Source: Sphingobacterium sp. SRCM116780
GTDB lineage: Bacteria; Bacteroidota; Bacteroidia; Sphingobacteriales; Sphingobacteriaceae
Reading direction: 5' to 3'
NCBI RefSeq assembly: GCF_021442025.1
Contig: NZ_CP090446.1
Location: forward strand, 2,046,001 to 2,110,000
Length of the DNA: 64,000 nt
The position numbers and the translations under genes are program-made. Under the pieces are notes generated by a model. The model worked only from the letters and a program-made list of their open reading frames with translations. It was not told the origin of the DNA and did no database searches. This document shows positions 17,174-26,352 of this stretch, in pieces. Each line of letters opens with the position of its first letter. The stretch's first letter is position 1.

Positions 17174-17821
17174 CTAAACAGCAGGTGACCATTCGGATGG
17201 ATTCGTTCTCCACTCTTTTAATAAATCAACATCTTCTTCAAAGATAAAACCATTTTTAGCAGCGACTTCAATTAAGGCATTGTAGTCACAAAGACTATGA
17301 AAAGTACATTTAGCATCAGCAAAATTCTTCACAGCTTCATCAAATCCGTAAGTGAAAATAGACACTAAACCAACCACATTACATCCTGCCTCACGTAAAG
17401 CTTTTACTGCAATTAAACTGCTTTTACCTGTGGAAATTAAATCTTCAACCACAACAACACGCTGACCACTAACGACTTCCCCCTCAATCATATTCTGACG
17501 ACCGTGATCCTTAGCACTACTTCTTACATAAGAGAATGGTAAACCCAAGTCCTGAGCAACCAAAACACCTTGTGGGATACCTGCAGTAGCAACACCAGAA
17601 ATCATATCCACTGATCCAAATTCTTCTTGAATCAACTTTGAAAGCTTCTGACGCATGTACGTACGGATTGCTGGATACGATAACGTAATACGATTATCAC
17701 AATAAATTGGAGACTTCCAACCCGACGCCCAAGTAAAAGGGTTTTTAGGTTGCAATTTTATTGCTTTAATTTGCAATAAGGATTCAGCAACTTTTTGTTC
17801 AACCTCATTTAAATTATTCAT
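17174..17821 (-). CDS. pyrE: orotate phosphoribosyltransferase
   Basis: Joins orotate and PRPP to make OMP in pyrimidine synthesis. 215 residues, normal length. The PRPP-binding signature 'VVVVEDLISTGKSSLIAV' is at about residues 121-138, the early segment 'NPFTWASGWKSPIYCDNR' gives the substrate loop, and 'MISGVATAGIPQGVLVAQ' the second one. A -7 box TAAATTTG (minus strand, 17826-17833) ends only four bases from the ATG, which suggests a very short leader. The gene starts head-to-head with the Nudix gene, their start codons sharing two bases. Confidence 0.95.
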   Translation of the reverse strand: MNNLNEVEQKVAESLLQIKAIKLQPKNPFTWASGWKSPIYCDNRITLSYPAIRTYMRQKLSKLIQEEFGSVDMISGVATAGIPQGVLVAQDLGLPFSYVRSSAKDHGRQNMIEGEVVSGQRVVVVEDLISTGKSSLIAVKALREAGCNVVGLVSIFTYGFDEAVKNFADAKCTFHSLCDYNALIEVAAKNGFIFEEDVDLLKEWRTNPSEWSPAV

Positions 17822-18431
17822 GTCGCAAATTTATAAAATTTATATGAACCAATCTGTCCTAATTTTAGCAGATTTTGTTCCTAGTGGTATAAAATACCCA
17901 CAAACAATTGATGTTCAAGATATTGATTTAGAAAAACTTTTTAAAATATCTGAACAAGAAGATTTTCCGAAGTCTTATTTATATATACATAAAGATTGTC
18001 AATTAGTTTTTCAAAAAATTAAAAACGACTCTAAAATCATTAAGGCAGCTGGCGGATTGGTAAAAAATGGTGACGGAGACTATTTATTTATATTTCGTTT
18101 AGGAAAATGGGATTTACCAAAAGGAAAGGTAGAAAGTCATGAAAAAATGAAAGAAGCTGCCGTTAGAGAGGTTGAGGAAGAATGTGGTTTAAAAATAAAT
18201 TATTTGGGAAAGAAAATTCAAACATCATACCATACCTATCGTCTTCGTAATGGTGAATTTGTTTTAAAACAAACGAATTGGTATGAAATGGGAGTGAATA
18301 AAGTACCGAAGCTTATTCCACAGACTGAAGAAGATATTACAAATGCCGAATGGCTTGGTGCTCATAGTTTAAAACAAGTAAGACAGAATACCTATCCAAT
18401 CATTGAAAATATTTTAGATGAAAATATTTAG
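17820..18431 (+). CDS. Nudix hydrolase
   Basis: 203 residues. A complete Nudix box GX5EX7REUXEEXGU is present: 'GKVESHEKMKEAAVREVEEE' followed by 'CGL', near residues 103-125, preceded by 'RLGKWDLPKG'. The enzyme hydrolyses nucleoside diphosphates linked to another group; the substrate is unknown. The N-terminal ~70 residues form an extra domain before the Nudix fold. The ATG at 17820 would overlap the pyrE start codon by two bases on the other strand; the next in-frame ATG is 17844. Residues 'IYKIYMN' after the first Met look like a family N-terminus, so I prefer 17820, but the pyrE -7 box lies within this stretch. Confidence 0.88.
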   Translation: MSQIYKIYMNQSVLILADFVPSGIKYPQTIDVQDIDLEKLFKISEQEDFPKSYLYIHKDCQLVFQKIKNDSKIIKAAGGLVKNGDGDYLFIFRLGKWDLPKGKVESHEKMKEAAVREVEEECGLKINYLGKKIQTSYHTYRLRNGEFVLKQTNWYEMGVNKVPKLIPQTEEDITNAEWLGAHSLKQVRQNTYPIIENILDENI

Positions 18432-18483
18432 AATTTTAAATTCTATTGACATAAGCATCAAGTTGAATTTATATCTTTAAAAC

Positions 18484-19200
18484 ATGGAAAATATAGCAGG
18501 TAAAAGAGCATTAGTGACAGGAGGAGCTCGTGGATTAGGCAGAGCTGCTGCCGTGGCTTTAGCGAAAGAAGGTGTTCATGTTGCGATCACTGGTCGCAAT
18601 GAAGAAAAATTAATAACAACAGTAGAAGAATTAAAAGCTTTAGGTGTAACAGCTACCTATGCTGTCTTTGATGTTTCAGATAGTGATGCTGTTCAAGAAG
18701 CCATTGATCAGTTAACCCATACTTTTGGAAATTTTGATATTGTAATTAATAATGCAGGGATTGCCTCATTTGGCACAGTAGCCGATATGGAACCACATAC
18801 GTGGACTGACATCATCAATACGAACCTTTTAGGGACATATTATGTAACGAAAGCTGTATTACCTCAGTTAATATATAAAAATGAAGGAGATATTATCTTT
18901 GTATCTTCAACAGCTGGATTAAATGGTGCAGCAGGTACTTCTGCTTATAGTGCATCTAAATTTGCGGTAATCGGATTAGCGGATTCATTAATGCGTGAAG
19001 TACGTAAACATAATATTCGAGTATGTACATTAACGCCAAGTACCATTGCGTCCGATATGTCAAAAGATCTTGGTTTAACAAATGGTGACCCAGATTCGGT
19101 ACTACAGCCCGAAGATTTTGCAGAACTAATAATTGCCAATTTGAAATTACCAAGAAGGGCCATGTTAAAATCGGCATCGCTATGGTCAACAAACCCATAA
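18484..19200 (+). CDS. short-chain dehydrogenase/reductase, FabG-like
   Basis: 238 residues, classical SDR. The cofactor loop 'TGGARGLGRAAAVALA' (TGxxxGxG) is at the N-terminus, 'VINNAGIASFG' (NNAG) in the middle, and the catalytic Ser-Tyr-Lys in 'VSSTAGLNGAAGTSAYSASK'. The sequence resembles 3-ketoacyl-ACP reductase-like SDRs, but substrates in this family are poorly predicted by sequence. It reduces or oxidises a carbonyl using NAD(P)H; the cofactor choice is not clear from 'TGRNEEK' after strand 2, though Arg there favours NADPH. It has its own terminator before the next gene. Confidence 0.9.
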   Translation: MENIAGKRALVTGGARGLGRAAAVALAKEGVHVAITGRNEEKLITTVEELKALGVTATYAVFDVSDSDAVQEAIDQLTHTFGNFDIVINNAGIASFGTVADMEPHTWTDIINTNLLGTYYVTKAVLPQLIYKNEGDIIFVSSTAGLNGAAGTSAYSASKFAVIGLADSLMREVRKHNIRVCTLTPSTIASDMSKDLGLTNGDPDSVLQPEDFAELIIANLKLPRRAMLKSASLWSTNP

Positions 19201-19204
19201 TATT

Positions 19205-19233
19205 TTAAAGGAGCACATGCTCCTTTAATTTTT
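19205..19233 (+). terminator. rho-independent terminator after the SDR gene
   Basis: Arms TTAAAGGAGCA (19205-19215) and TGCTCCTTTAA (19218-19228), followed by a T-run. Confidence 0.8.
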
Positions 19234-19253
19234 CACTTTATTTTCAAAAAAAT

Positions 19254-20318
19254 ATGAGTATCCTATTCTCCAGTTTGCAACTTAAACATATTCATCTAAA
19301 AAATAGATTGGTTGTCTCTCCAATGTGTCAGTATTCTGCGATTAATGGTTTTGCCAACAATTGGCATCTTGTACATTTAGGGCAGTTTGCCACTGGTGGA
19401 GCTGCCGCGGTCATTCAAGAAGCTACAGCTGTATCTCCAGAAGGTCGAATTAGCGCGAGCGATCTTGGAATTTGGAAAGATGAGCATATTGAAAAACTAA
19501 AAGAAATAACAACTTTCATTAAAGAAAATGATGCTGTTCCTGGGATTCAATTAGCACATGCTGGACGTAAAGCTAGTGCTGGAAAACCTTGGGTTGATCA
19601 CCATCAAATAGCTCCAGATGAAGAAAATGGCTGGCAAAGCCTTGCTCCTTCAGCAATAGCTTTTAATCCAGAAAGAGAAAATGCTCCAATAGCCATGTCT
19701 CTTGAAGAGATACAAAAAACAGTTTTCTCTTTTCAACAGGCTACAAAAAGAGCTATAAACGCTGGATATGAAATTATTGAAATTCATGCTGCTCATGGTT
19801 ATCTTATTCATCAGTTTCTTTCTCCTCTATCCAATAACAGAATAGATGAATATGGTGGATCTTTTGAGAACCGTGCCCGATTTCTCTATGAAATCGTACA
19901 AGCAATTAAAAAAGAACTAACAACTCAATCTTTATGGGTCCGAATCTCAGCGACAGATTGGGCTGATGGTGGATGGGATTTGGAACAGTCTATTAAACTT
20001 GCAAAAGAATTAAAAAAATTGGACGTAGAGGTTATTGATGTTTCTTCAGGTGGTGCAGTATATCATCAAAAAATTAAAGTCGAAAAAGACTATCAATTAC
20101 CTTTTGCTGCTGCAATTAAAAAAGAAGTAGAAATCATAACGGCTACTGTTGGATTAATCAGGGAAGCTGATCATGCTGAGGAAATTTTGAAAGATGGAAA
20201 ATCGGATATCATTATGATTGCAAGAGCATTTCTAAAAAATCCGCACCTACCCTTTCATTTTGCAGAGCAACTTGCAGACAATATCAAATGGCCATCACAA
20301 TACGAACGCGCTAAATAG
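19254..20318 (+). CDS. old yellow enzyme-family NADH:flavin oxidoreductase (YqjM/NamA type)
   Basis: 354 residues, TIM-barrel FMN enzyme. Class III (YqjM-like) features are visible: 'SPMCQYSAINGFANNWHLVH' near the N-terminus (including the redox-sensing Cys), 'IQLAHAGRKASAG', 'EIHAAHGYLIHQFLSPLSN' followed by 'RIDEYGGSFENRARF', and the late FMN-phosphate segment 'MIARAFLKNPHLPFHFA'. Enzymes of this class reduce activated C=C bonds of alpha,beta-unsaturated carbonyls with NAD(P)H. The physiological substrate is unknown. It ends two bases before the VOC gene, so the two are surely cotranscribed; both could act on reactive carbonyl compounds (inference). Confidence 0.93.
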   Translation: MSILFSSLQLKHIHLKNRLVVSPMCQYSAINGFANNWHLVHLGQFATGGAAAVIQEATAVSPEGRISASDLGIWKDEHIEKLKEITTFIKENDAVPGIQLAHAGRKASAGKPWVDHHQIAPDEENGWQSLAPSAIAFNPERENAPIAMSLEEIQKTVFSFQQATKRAINAGYEIIEIHAAHGYLIHQFLSPLSNNRIDEYGGSFENRARFLYEIVQAIKKELTTQSLWVRISATDWADGGWDLEQSIKLAKELKKLDVEVIDVSSGGAVYHQKIKVEKDYQLPFAAAIKKEVEIITATVGLIREADHAEEILKDGKSDIIMIARAFLKNPHLPFHFAEQLADNIKWPSQYERAK

Positions 20319-20320
20319 TT

Positions 20321-20713
20321 ATGAAATTAAATCTTCAACATGTCCATCACATTGCTATCATTTGTAGTGATTATCAAAAATCTAAAAAATTTTATACAGA
20401 TATTCTAGGTTTAGATATCATACAAGAGGTGTATCGTCAAGAGCGAGATTCTTATAAATTGGACCTAGCATTAAATGGTATTTATATCGTGGAGTTGTTT
20501 TCTTTCCCTAATCCTCCAAAACGGACTTCAGGACCTGAGGCTACAGGTTTAAGACATTTAGCTTTTGCAGTAACAGATATTGAAAAAGCTGTCGAGAATT
20601 TAGGTTACTCTGATATTATTGTGGAACCCATTAGAATAGATAGTTTAACACATAAAAAATTTACTTTTTTTGAAGATCCAGATGGATTACCGATTGAACT
20701 CTACGAAAATTAA
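20321..20713 (+). CDS. VOC-family (glyoxalase I-like) metalloprotein
   Basis: 130 residues with two beta-alpha-beta-beta-beta modules. Four candidate metal ligands are in the expected places: His in 'HVHHIAIIC', Glu in 'IYIVELFSFP', His in 'GLRHLAFAV' and Glu in 'LPIELYEN'. This matches the GloA2-like subgroup of glyoxalase/dioxygenase relatives, often annotated as SMU_1112c/YwkD-like proteins. Lactoylglutathione lyase activity is not established, and Bacteroidota generally lack glutathione. It sits two bases after the old yellow enzyme gene. Confidence 0.88.
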   Translation: MKLNLQHVHHIAIICSDYQKSKKFYTDILGLDIIQEVYRQERDSYKLDLALNGIYIVELFSFPNPPKRTSGPEATGLRHLAFAVTDIEKAVENLGYSDIIVEPIRIDSLTHKKFTFFEDPDGLPIELYEN

Positions 20714-20825
20714 TAAATTTGAACGCTAGTTGTAAAAATAAGCTTTCTTTTTTTCGCGTTTCATCTATCTTCTTCAATTAGAATTGATATATTTAGAATA
20801 TAAAACTTCTTATTTGCTCTCTACC

Positions 20826-21911
20826 ATGAAACATAAACAGATAAATAATAATTCCATTAATCAGATTATGCTTATTATAATCATTCTTTTGATTTGTATC
20901 TTAATCTTCAAGAATTTATCTTATTATTTACCTGGTTTTTTAGGAGCGATTACACTTTATATTTTATTTCGAAACATCTATAATACGTTGACTGAAAAAA
21001 AGAAATGGAATAAATCATTCTCCAGTATTTTTTTGATTTCTCTATCGGTCATTTTTATTATTTTCCCGATTTGGGGTTTAATCAATTATTTGCTACCTCA
21101 ATTGGAACAACTCATCCAAAATAAAGATGATCTTCTTTCCAAATTTGACTCCATAAAGGAGTATATGCACAATAAATCTATATTAAAAAATATCGATCTG
21201 TCAGATGAGGCTATCCTGAATTCTTTACAAAAAGGTGCAAAATATATCCCAAATATTCTGAATTCTGTAGCCGAGACTGTTATTAATATTATCGTAGCGC
21301 TATTTGTTCTCTATTTCATGCAATACTATAGTAAAGAAATGGAATCAACGATTTTGAATGCGATACCATTTTCGGAAAAAAGTAAAGAAGAACTATGGAG
21401 TGAAGTGAATATGATGGTCCGATCAAATGCGATTGGTATTCCAATTTTAGGTATATGCCAAGGTATTGTTGGAGCTGTAGGTTATTGGATTTTTGGAGTA
21501 GATAGTCCGATCTTGTTAGGAATTATTACGGCTATATCTACGATTATTCCCGTATTGGGCACCATGACCGTTTATGTACCCACTGCTATTTATCTATTAG
21601 CAATTGGTTCGACAGGAAATGCGATTGGATTGGCCTTATATGGATTCATATTAATTGGAGGTATAGATAATATTTTACGCTTCACAATTTTACGAAAATT
21701 AGGAGATGTACCGCCTTTAATAACCGTATTTGGGGTATTACTTGGTTTAAATCTATTCGGTATGTTAGGGCTAATTTTTGGGCCGCTCATTATCTCTTCT
21801 GTCCGTGTATTGTTAAAAGTTTATAGTAACGAATATGGAAGAAGCACCCCACAGATCATTGAGTCTACATCACTAGAGAGTTCCAATAATGACAATAACA
21901 TAATTACATAG
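20826..21911 (+). CDS. AI-2E family (PF01594) membrane transporter
   Basis: 361 residues, eight or so hydrophobic segments. Typical landmarks include an early pair of helices around 'IIILLICILIFKNLSYYLPGFLGAI', a central amphipathic soluble stretch, 'GICQGIVGAVGYWIFGVDSP', and 'GGIDNILRFTILRKLGDVPPL' near the end of the family domain. The family includes TqsA (autoinducer-2 export) and Na+/H+ antiporters, so transport of a signal molecule should not be assumed. I chose the ATG at 20826; the frame extends to 20784 only through a TTG codon. Confidence 0.88.
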   Translation: MKHKQINNNSINQIMLIIIILLICILIFKNLSYYLPGFLGAITLYILFRNIYNTLTEKKKWNKSFSSIFLISLSVIFIIFPIWGLINYLLPQLEQLIQNKDDLLSKFDSIKEYMHNKSILKNIDLSDEAILNSLQKGAKYIPNILNSVAETVINIIVALFVLYFMQYYSKEMESTILNAIPFSEKSKEELWSEVNMMVRSNAIGIPILGICQGIVGAVGYWIFGVDSPILLGIITAISTIIPVLGTMTVYVPTAIYLLAIGSTGNAIGLALYGFILIGGIDNILRFTILRKLGDVPPLITVFGVLLGLNLFGMLGLIFGPLIISSVRVLLKVYSNEYGRSTPQIIESTSLESSNNDNNIIT

Positions 21912-21972
21912 CAGCTTATACACTATAATGTCATTTATCAGCTTTTTTAAGTTTAAAATTCAATATTTTTTA

Positions 21973-21980
21973 TAGTTTTG
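21973..21980 (+). promoter_or_regulatory. -7 box TAGTTTTG before the redoxin lipoprotein gene
   Basis: Matches TAnnTTTG. It lies 22 bases before the ATG at 22003, giving a short leader. No full -33 TTTG is found at exactly 19 bases; TTTA at 21952-21955 is the nearest. Confidence 0.4.
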
Positions 21981-22002
21981 GTAGATAATACATACCATTA
22001 CG

Positions 22003-22611
22003 ATGAACAAAAAGTTAATATTAGGCATAACAGGAATTTTTACCGCTTCCTTGTTGTTTTCTTGTAATTCAAACAACAAAACCCAACAAACAGCTGATAC
22101 GACAACACATGATGAGCATGAGGCACATGACCACAGTAATCATGATCACAGTGCTCATACTGAGGCTCCTACTACCATGTTAAAAGAAGTATCAAAAACA
22201 CTTCCTGATTTCACTTTCTACCAATTGAAATCTGGCATTAAAGTTTCAAAATCTGATATATCCAAAGATAAAAATAATATTTTTGTCCTTTTTGATCCAG
22301 GATGTAGTCATTGTCAACAAGAAGCCATCGCTTTAGAGAAAAATATAGCCCGATTGAAAGATGTCAATATTTATTATGTATCAATGAATGATCCAGCCTT
22401 GATATTAGGTTTCTTTGACAATTTTGCTCCAAAGTTATCAAAACTGGATAACGTTGAAATTTTAGTAGATAAAAATCAAGAGTTTATTCAAAAAATTCAT
22501 GTTCCAAATCAATTCCCAGCAAACTATGTGTATGGTGCTGATGGTCAGCTAAAAGCACACTGGGAAGGTGACAAAAATATAAACGAAGCAATTGCTGAAT
22601 TTCATAAATAA
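22003..22611 (+). CDS. thioredoxin-fold (redoxin/TlpA-like) lipoprotein with His-rich N-terminal tail
   Basis: 202 residues. A lipoprotein signal ends in 'SLLFSC' with Cys21 as the lipidation site. The mature N-terminus is a linker rich in histidine and acids (seven His between residues 36 and 52). A thioredoxin-like domain follows, with the redox pair in 'FDPGCSHCQQE' (Cys101, Cys104) and a later 'HVPNQFPANYVYGADGQL', which has a cis-Pro-like region. It would sit on a periplasm-facing membrane and exchange disulfides or electrons. The His tail suggests binding of a transition metal such as copper or zinc, but that is inference. It ends 14 bases before GAPDH and is probably cotranscribed. Confidence 0.85.
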   Translation: MNKKLILGITGIFTASLLFSCNSNNKTQQTADTTTHDEHEAHDHSNHDHSAHTEAPTTMLKEVSKTLPDFTFYQLKSGIKVSKSDISKDKNNIFVLFDPGCSHCQQEAIALEKNIARLKDVNIYYVSMNDPALILGFFDNFAPKLSKLDNVEILVDKNQEFIQKIHVPNQFPANYVYGADGQLKAHWEGDKNINEAIAEFHK

Positions 22612-22625
22612 AAATCAAACAATTT

Positions 22626-23639
22626 ATGATGAATATTGCAATAAATGGGTTTGGACGTATTGGTCGTAATACACTTCGCAATATTTTCATTAGAAATGCT
22701 GATCGTCTAAAGGTCATTGCAATCAATGATCTAACGGATACAAAAACTCTAGCTCACCTGTTCAAATATGACTCTGTACATGGGCCATTCTCAGGTACAG
22801 TGGATTTTGATGAGAATCATTTAATTATTAATGGTCAGCAGATCATGGTCACAAATGAAAAAAATCCAGAGCATCTTCCTTGGAAATTATTGGATATTGA
22901 TGTCGTAGTCGAATCTACAGGACATTTTACTACGCGTGAAAAAGCAAATTTACATTTGTTAGCGGGGGCAAAAAAAGTGATTATATCAGCTCCATCTCCA
23001 GATAAAGATATACCGACCATTGTATTGGGTATTAATGATAAAGACTTTGACTTAACTGTTCCTATCCTTTCCAATGCTTCTTGCACAACAAATAATGTTG
23101 CGCCATTGGTAAAAATATTAGATCAAAATTGGGGAATTAAAGATGGTTATATCACCACCGTACATTCGATGACTGGTGATCAGAACTTGCATGATGCTCC
23201 ACATCGTGATCTTCGTCGCGCACGTGCTGCTTCTTCATCGATTATTCCAACGACTACTGGTGCAGCAAAAGCAATCACCAATGTCTTTACCCATCTCGAA
23301 GGGAAATTAGGAGGAGCTGGTATTCGTGTACCTGTCTTGAACGGTTCTTTAACTGACTTTACTTGTACACTCATTCATCAACCTACAGTAGCTGAAATCA
23401 ACGCAAAGTTTAAGGAAGCTGCGGCAGGAGAACTAAAAAATGTATTATATTATACAGAAGATCCAATTGTCTCTGTTGATATCATTAACAATCCTTATTC
23501 CTGTGTTTTTGATGCTGAATTAACGTCGATTGTTGGGGGATTAGTTAAAGTTGTCGGTTGGTATGATAATGAATTTGGTTATTCAAATCGACTAGTCGAT
23601 CTATTAGAAAAAATTAATAACCTTGAACCAAATAACTAA
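22626..23639 (+). CDS. gap: glyceraldehyde-3-phosphate dehydrogenase, type I
   Basis: 337 residues. NAD-binding N-terminus 'IAINGFGRIGRNTLRN', catalytic segment 'SNASCTTNNVAPLVKIL' with the active Cys, 'TVHSMTGDQNLHDAPHRDLR' and 'WYDNEFGYSNRLVDLL' are all present. The enzyme oxidises glyceraldehyde 3-phosphate to 1,3-bisphosphoglycerate in glycolysis or the reverse. The start has two adjacent ATGs (22626 and 22629); the second gives the usual N-terminus. The usual pgk partner is not adjacent. The aromatic residue before 'CTTN' found in many homologues is Ser here, as is common. Confidence 0.96.
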   Translation: MMNIAINGFGRIGRNTLRNIFIRNADRLKVIAINDLTDTKTLAHLFKYDSVHGPFSGTVDFDENHLIINGQQIMVTNEKNPEHLPWKLLDIDVVVESTGHFTTREKANLHLLAGAKKVIISAPSPDKDIPTIVLGINDKDFDLTVPILSNASCTTNNVAPLVKILDQNWGIKDGYITTVHSMTGDQNLHDAPHRDLRRARAASSSIIPTTTGAAKAITNVFTHLEGKLGGAGIRVPVLNGSLTDFTCTLIHQPTVAEINAKFKEAAAGELKNVLYYTEDPIVSVDIINNPYSCVFDAELTSIVGGLVKVVGWYDNEFGYSNRLVDLLEKINNLEPNN

Positions 23640-23698
23640 CGTATCGAACCCCGAATGTACCTGTTATACTTGATAAAGTATTAAAATTAACTTCAATA

Positions 23699-23725
23699 AA
23701 AAAAGGGCTTTTTAAAGCCCTTTTT
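23699..23725. terminator. rho-independent terminator between gap and the TonB receptor
   Basis: Stem AAAGGGCTTT/AAAGCCCTTT with a tiny loop and A/T tracts on both sides, so it can serve both convergent genes. Confidence 0.9.
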
Positions 23726-23748
23726 CTAAACTAAACAAACAAAACTTA

Positions 23749-26352
23749 TTAAAATTTATACGTTAATGTCGTCATAAAACTTCTAGGTGGAATTGGATTC
23801 ACACTATAGTTTTCATGAATATAATAATTGAAAGCATTGTTGATATTGGACATTTTTGCTAAAATACTCCAGTTTTTAAAAGCATAACCAGCCGATAGAT
23901 CGACCGTTGTAAATGGACTAACAGTAATCAAACGATCAACACCGTCTCTTTCATTAATCTTCGTGTTATTCCATCCTGCATTTCTCCTGCCTGTATAGAA
24001 TGCAGATACACCCAATTTCAAACCTTTAGCTCCACCATTTTGTAAGGTATAGAATATTGTTCCATTGGCAGTATGTGCAGTTGTTCCTACCAGACGAACA
24101 TCTTCTTGGTTGCCAGAAACTTCTGTTACTTTTGGTGTGCCATCTACAACAGTTGTAATCTTCGTAATAGGGCTTGTTTCTGTATAACGCATATAGTTAT
24201 AAGAATAACCTGCTAAGATATCTAAACCTGGAAAAAGAGAACCTGTCACATCAATTTCAACACCATCAGAAGCAGTTTTACCTGTAAATTTCTTCATATT
24301 AGTATCTCCGTTATCCGTTCCATCAGGTTTTACTAATAACTGTTGTGCAAACTTATTATTGTTGATTCTATACCAAGCTACATTTGCTGTTAAACGACCA
24401 TTGAAGAAATCATTTTTAACCCCAGCTTCGTATTGATCAATTGTTGAAGGACCCATTGGTTGATAATTTACATCATAACCTGAATTTGACGTGAAGTTAT
24501 TTGCATAAGTCACGTAAATACTAGAAGTAGGTATAGGTTGATAAATTAAACCAAATTTTGGAGACCAAGCTTGATCAACCTTTGCCCCTAATTCGTTTTT
24601 GTTAATGTCGACGTTCTTAACATCCTCCGTTACATCTGTTGCATAGGTATATTTCTTTCCATATGGAGTACGTTGATAGGTGTAACGTAAACCAGCCAGT
24701 ACTTTAAATTGTTCTGTTAATTCAACTAAATCTTGAACAAAAACACCATAGCGATAAATATTTGTTGTTGTTCTCGTTAAGTAATCTGCCCCTGGCATAT
24801 CTGTTCTTGCCCCCGTTTTTGTTACTTCAGGAACTGGAACCTTAGGATTTGCTAAATTATTTTCGAAATGACTAGGAATATAGGTATATACAGTTGATCC
24901 AATATCAAAAACATTAATATTATCGTATACAGCTCCCGGTGTAATAACTGGTGCTCCAGTTTTATCATAGGTTACTGTTCGCATGTTCAAAGAATTATCA
25001 ATCGTATAGGCATATGCCTTGGTATTTGATTGATCGGCATCTGCACCAATTAGAATTTTATGCTTAATATGACCTGTTTTCACTTCTCCAGTCAAATTCA
25101 ACTGTTGATTGAAACTTAACTCTTCTGATTTTGAACGTGTCAAATTTCGAGCAGCTATACCATTTGCATTTGCTTGAATACGATCTGATCCATAATAATC
25201 ACGATCATAACTTTGGGAACTAGCAATGGCATTTAATTTCCAATTATCATTAAATTTATGATTTAAGTTAATTTGACCATTTGTAGAATTGGTATTATTG
25301 TATGCCCATACTGTATTTAAAAAAGTGTTACGACCTACCCCTTTGTTCAGTTTACCATCTACAGATCCTATACCAAAATCTGGCGTAAAATCACTTTTCA
25401 AATAATCAAATACAAAATTTAAATCGGTACGATCACTAATTTTGTATAATACAGAGGGGTTAACATATAATCGTTTAGAATTTACATGATCTCTGAAACT
25501 ACCCGCTTTTTCATACGTACCGATGACCCGGAAAGCAACTTTATCCGAGATAGGTCCATAAACATCAACCGTTGGTTTATAAAAATCGTAACTACCGACA
25601 CGCATAGAAGCTTCGCCACCATATTCAAACTTTGGTTTTTTTGTTACTAGATTTACAACAGCGCCACCCGAAACTCCACCATACAATAATGCAGAACTAC
25701 CTTTCAAAATCTCAACAGATTCTAAAGTACTTGCTTCAATTGATCCACCATTGTTTGTGCGAGCTCCATTTTTGAAGATGTTATTTGCTCCAAGACTATA
25801 TCCACGGGCATAGAAGGTTTCATTTACCCCTCCTCGATTTGCTCCCATAGCAACTCCATTCGCATTTTTTAAAGCATCGCTCAATCTATTGACTTGCTGA
25901 TCAGCGATCACCTGTTCATTGATAATTTGAACACTTTGCGGTAAGTCTTTATCAAGAATTCCACTTTTACCAATATAAACAGTCTTGTTATTATGAGAAT
26001 TATAACCATGCACTTCGACTTGATCCAGTTGAGATTCATTGATATCACCAACTAAACTCAAATGATGGGAAGATCCATTCACTACTTTGACTGTTTCTTC
26101 ATCAATTACATTTCCTAAACTTTTAACAATGATTGTATAAACACCATCAGGCAACTTTGAAAATGTAAAAGAACCATCACTATTGGTTGATGTAGATTTT
26201 CCCAATTCTTTTACTGTAATAGTAGCAGCTTCTATTGGCTCTCCTGATTTATTTTTTAACTTACCTTGAATGCCGTTATGTTGTGCAACAGCATCCAATT
26301 GTACCCCTACCAATCCTAGACTTAATATCAATCCCAGGTATGACTTTTTCAT
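23749..26352 (-). CDS. TonB-dependent siderophore-type receptor
   Basis: 867 residues. In order: a signal peptide ending 'DAVAQ', a carboxypeptidase-D-like beta-sandwich ('IQGKLKNKSGEPIEAATITV'), a plug with 'DKDLPQSVQIINEQVIADQQ', 'EILKGSSALLYGGVSGGAVV' and 'NLVTKKPK', then a 22-strand barrel ending in 'TTLTYKF' with the terminal Phe required for barrel insertion. The 'LPQSVQII' plug type is characteristic of FhuA/FpvA-like siderophore receptors rather than SusC. It probably imports a ferric siderophore. A Fur-box-like inverted repeat lies about 56 bases upstream (separate entry), in keeping with iron control. Confidence 0.92.
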   Translation of the reverse strand: MKKSYLGLILSLGLVGVQLDAVAQHNGIQGKLKNKSGEPIEAATITVKELGKSTSTNSDGSFTFSKLPDGVYTIIVKSLGNVIDEETVKVVNGSSHHLSLVGDINESQLDQVEVHGYNSHNNKTVYIGKSGILDKDLPQSVQIINEQVIADQQVNRLSDALKNANGVAMGANRGGVNETFYARGYSLGANNIFKNGARTNNGGSIEASTLESVEILKGSSALLYGGVSGGAVVNLVTKKPKFEYGGEASMRVGSYDFYKPTVDVYGPISDKVAFRVIGTYEKAGSFRDHVNSKRLYVNPSVLYKISDRTDLNFVFDYLKSDFTPDFGIGSVDGKLNKGVGRNTFLNTVWAYNNTNSTNGQINLNHKFNDNWKLNAIASSQSYDRDYYGSDRIQANANGIAARNLTRSKSEELSFNQQLNLTGEVKTGHIKHKILIGADADQSNTKAYAYTIDNSLNMRTVTYDKTGAPVITPGAVYDNINVFDIGSTVYTYIPSHFENNLANPKVPVPEVTKTGARTDMPGADYLTRTTTNIYRYGVFVQDLVELTEQFKVLAGLRYTYQRTPYGKKYTYATDVTEDVKNVDINKNELGAKVDQAWSPKFGLIYQPIPTSSIYVTYANNFTSNSGYDVNYQPMGPSTIDQYEAGVKNDFFNGRLTANVAWYRINNNKFAQQLLVKPDGTDNGDTNMKKFTGKTASDGVEIDVTGSLFPGLDILAGYSYNYMRYTETSPITKITTVVDGTPKVTEVSGNQEDVRLVGTTAHTANGTIFYTLQNGGAKGLKLGVSAFYTGRRNAGWNNTKINERDGVDRLITVSPFTTVDLSAGYAFKNWSILAKMSNINNAFNYYIHENYSVNPIPPRSFMTTLTYKF

